The position numbers and the translations under genes are program-made. Of a DNA stretch of 5,946 bases, positions 5,194 to 5,946 are shown in pieces. The notes below the pieces were generated by a model, which had not been told where the DNA came from, did not search any database, and was given only the letters and a program-made list of their open reading frames with translations. The number at the start of each line of letters is the position of its first letter. Position 1 is the first letter of the stretch. Origin of the DNA: an uncultured Neisseriaceae bacterium (GTDB lineage Bacteria; Pseudomonadota; Gammaproteobacteria; Burkholderiales; UBA11063); assembly GCA_937952895.1 (NCBI GenBank), contig CALFYC010000048.1, positions 1-5,946 on the forward strand, written 5' to 3'.

Positions 5194-5946
5194 GCCAACC
5201 GAATTTACGATCATAAAAACCTTTTACTAACTGAATTAATATCATATAACCTAAGACAATGGCAACTAACCAACCAAAATAAGATAATGGTAAGCTATTC
5301 ATTTTGACATATTGTGCGAACCTGCTCATTGGAATAATAATACCAATTGCCACAATAGCTAAGGTCATCAATATTAGAGGCCAAGATGCCCAACTTTGAA
5401 TAAATGGAATCTTTCTGGTTCTTATCATATGCACAATCAAAGTTTGAGTTAATAAACCTTCAACAAACCAACCCGATTGGAAGAATGTCGCATGTACCAT
5501 TGAATCAGCATGATATACATTCCAAAGCAAAACAAAAGTTATTACATCAAAGATTGAACTTAGTGGTCCAAAGAAAATCATAAATGTACGTAAATCTTTT
5601 GGGTTCCATTTCTGTGGCTTATTAATAAACTCATTATCAACATTATCAAATGGAATTACTATCTGAGAAATATCGTACAATAAATTTTGAATTAATAAAT
5701 GGAGCGGAAGCATTGGTTCAAAAGGTAAAAAAGCTGAAGCAATTAACACACTAAATACATTCCCAAAATTGGAGCTTGCTGTTATTTTAATGTACTTTAG
5801 CATATTTGCAAAAGTCTTACGCCCTTCTTCAACACCCTGCTCTAGTACCATTAAACTTTTTTCTAATAATATTATATCCGCAGCTTCTTTGGCAATATCT
5901 ACCGCAGTATCAACTGAAATCCCAATATCAGCAGCTCTTAATGCTG
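5189..5946 (-). CDS. mgtA: Magnesium-transporting P-type ATPase, C-terminal part (cut by window edge)
   Basis: The open frame continues to the right edge, giving 251 residues; a Met codon at 5851 is internal and not the start. The fragment begins in the A-L-R-A-A-D-I-G-I-S-V-D segment, which in P-type ATPases directly follows the hinge motif GDGxNDAP, so the phosphorylation and nucleotide-binding domains lie off-window. The rest is the cation-ATPase C-terminal domain: K-Y-I-K-I-T-A-S-S-N-F-G-N-V-F-S (M5, about 55-75), LIQNLLYDISQIVIPFDNVD (M6 and the ion-site region, about 83-102), and four more helices (about 122-142, 158-174, 188-206, 221-244), ending KGFYDRKFGWQ as in enterobacterial MgtA. 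It imports Mg2+ across the inner membrane using ATP and belongs to the P3B type. The family is usually induced by low Mg2+; the control region is outside this window. MgtB is a close paralogue, so the symbol is by similarity. Confidence 0.93.
   Translation of the reverse strand, partial: ALRAADIGISVDTAVDIAKEAADIILLEKSLMVLEQGVEEGRKTFANMLKYIKITASSNFGNVFSVLIASAFLPFEPMLPLHLLIQNLLYDISQIVIPFDNVDNEFINKPQKWNPKDLRTFMIFFGPLSSIFDVITFVLLWNVYHADSMVHATFFQSGWFVEGLLTQTLIVHMIRTRKIPFIQSWASWPLILMTLAIVAIGIIIPMSRFAQYVKMNSLPLSYFGWLVAIVLGYMILIQLVKGFYDRKFGWQ

Noticed and set aside
5189..5851. A complete 220-residue protein starting at the Met codon at 5851
   Set aside because: The frame continues upstream to the window edge with 31 more residues that match the conserved MgtA sequence, so this Met is internal.
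1..5946. CRISPR array, insertion sequence, phage genes or a defence system
   Set aside because: No regularly spaced repeats, transposase, integrase, terminal inverted repeats or defence-type domains are visible; nearly all of the window is explained by housekeeping genes.

Overview
The window looks like chromosomal DNA of an AT-rich gammaproteobacterium. The protein content points to the Legionella/Coxiella/Francisella side of that class: a DUF502-aspS pair, a one-chain iron-sulfur serine dehydratase whose cysteines fall at the same residue numbers as in the Legionella enzyme, and an MgtA-type magnesium pump. Many members of these groups live inside eukaryotic cells. The species assignment is an inference and cannot be made exactly from this sequence.

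Layout, left to right. Positions 1-634 (minus) hold the N-terminal third of an M61-family aminopeptidase. Near position 112 it runs into about 110 bases that read like the C-terminal end of a eukaryotic-type tyrosine-kinase-like protein kinase, with stops and small frame slips. Positions 661-737 (minus) are tRNA-Arg(CCG). Positions 757-1143 (minus) encode a small lipoprotein of unknown function with two Cys-bracketed half-repeats. Positions 1144-1241 are a compact divergent control region: a perfect 11-bp inverted repeat carries a TGATATAAT extended -10 element in each direction. Positions 1242-3626 (plus) hold a two-gene operon, a DUF502 membrane protein followed by aspS. Positions 3616-4992 (minus) are sdaA, which overlaps the end of aspS tail to tail by 11 bp. 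Positions 4993-5188 are a noncoding stretch with a likely sdaA promoter and leader and the terminator hairpin of the next gene. Positions 5189-5946 (minus) are the C-terminal 251 residues of the Mg2+ P-type ATPase, cut by the window edge.

Most of the window is ordinary housekeeping and metabolism: aspartyl-tRNA charging, serine breakdown to pyruvate and ammonia, and Mg2+ uptake. The features worth a second look are the peptidase/kinase-tail junction at the left edge (host-derived DNA, a decayed effector gene or an assembly chimera), the symmetric divergent promoter, and the aspS/sdaA overlap, which contains the codon for the terminal cysteine expected to ligate the iron-sulfur cluster. I did not find a convincing new multi-gene system.
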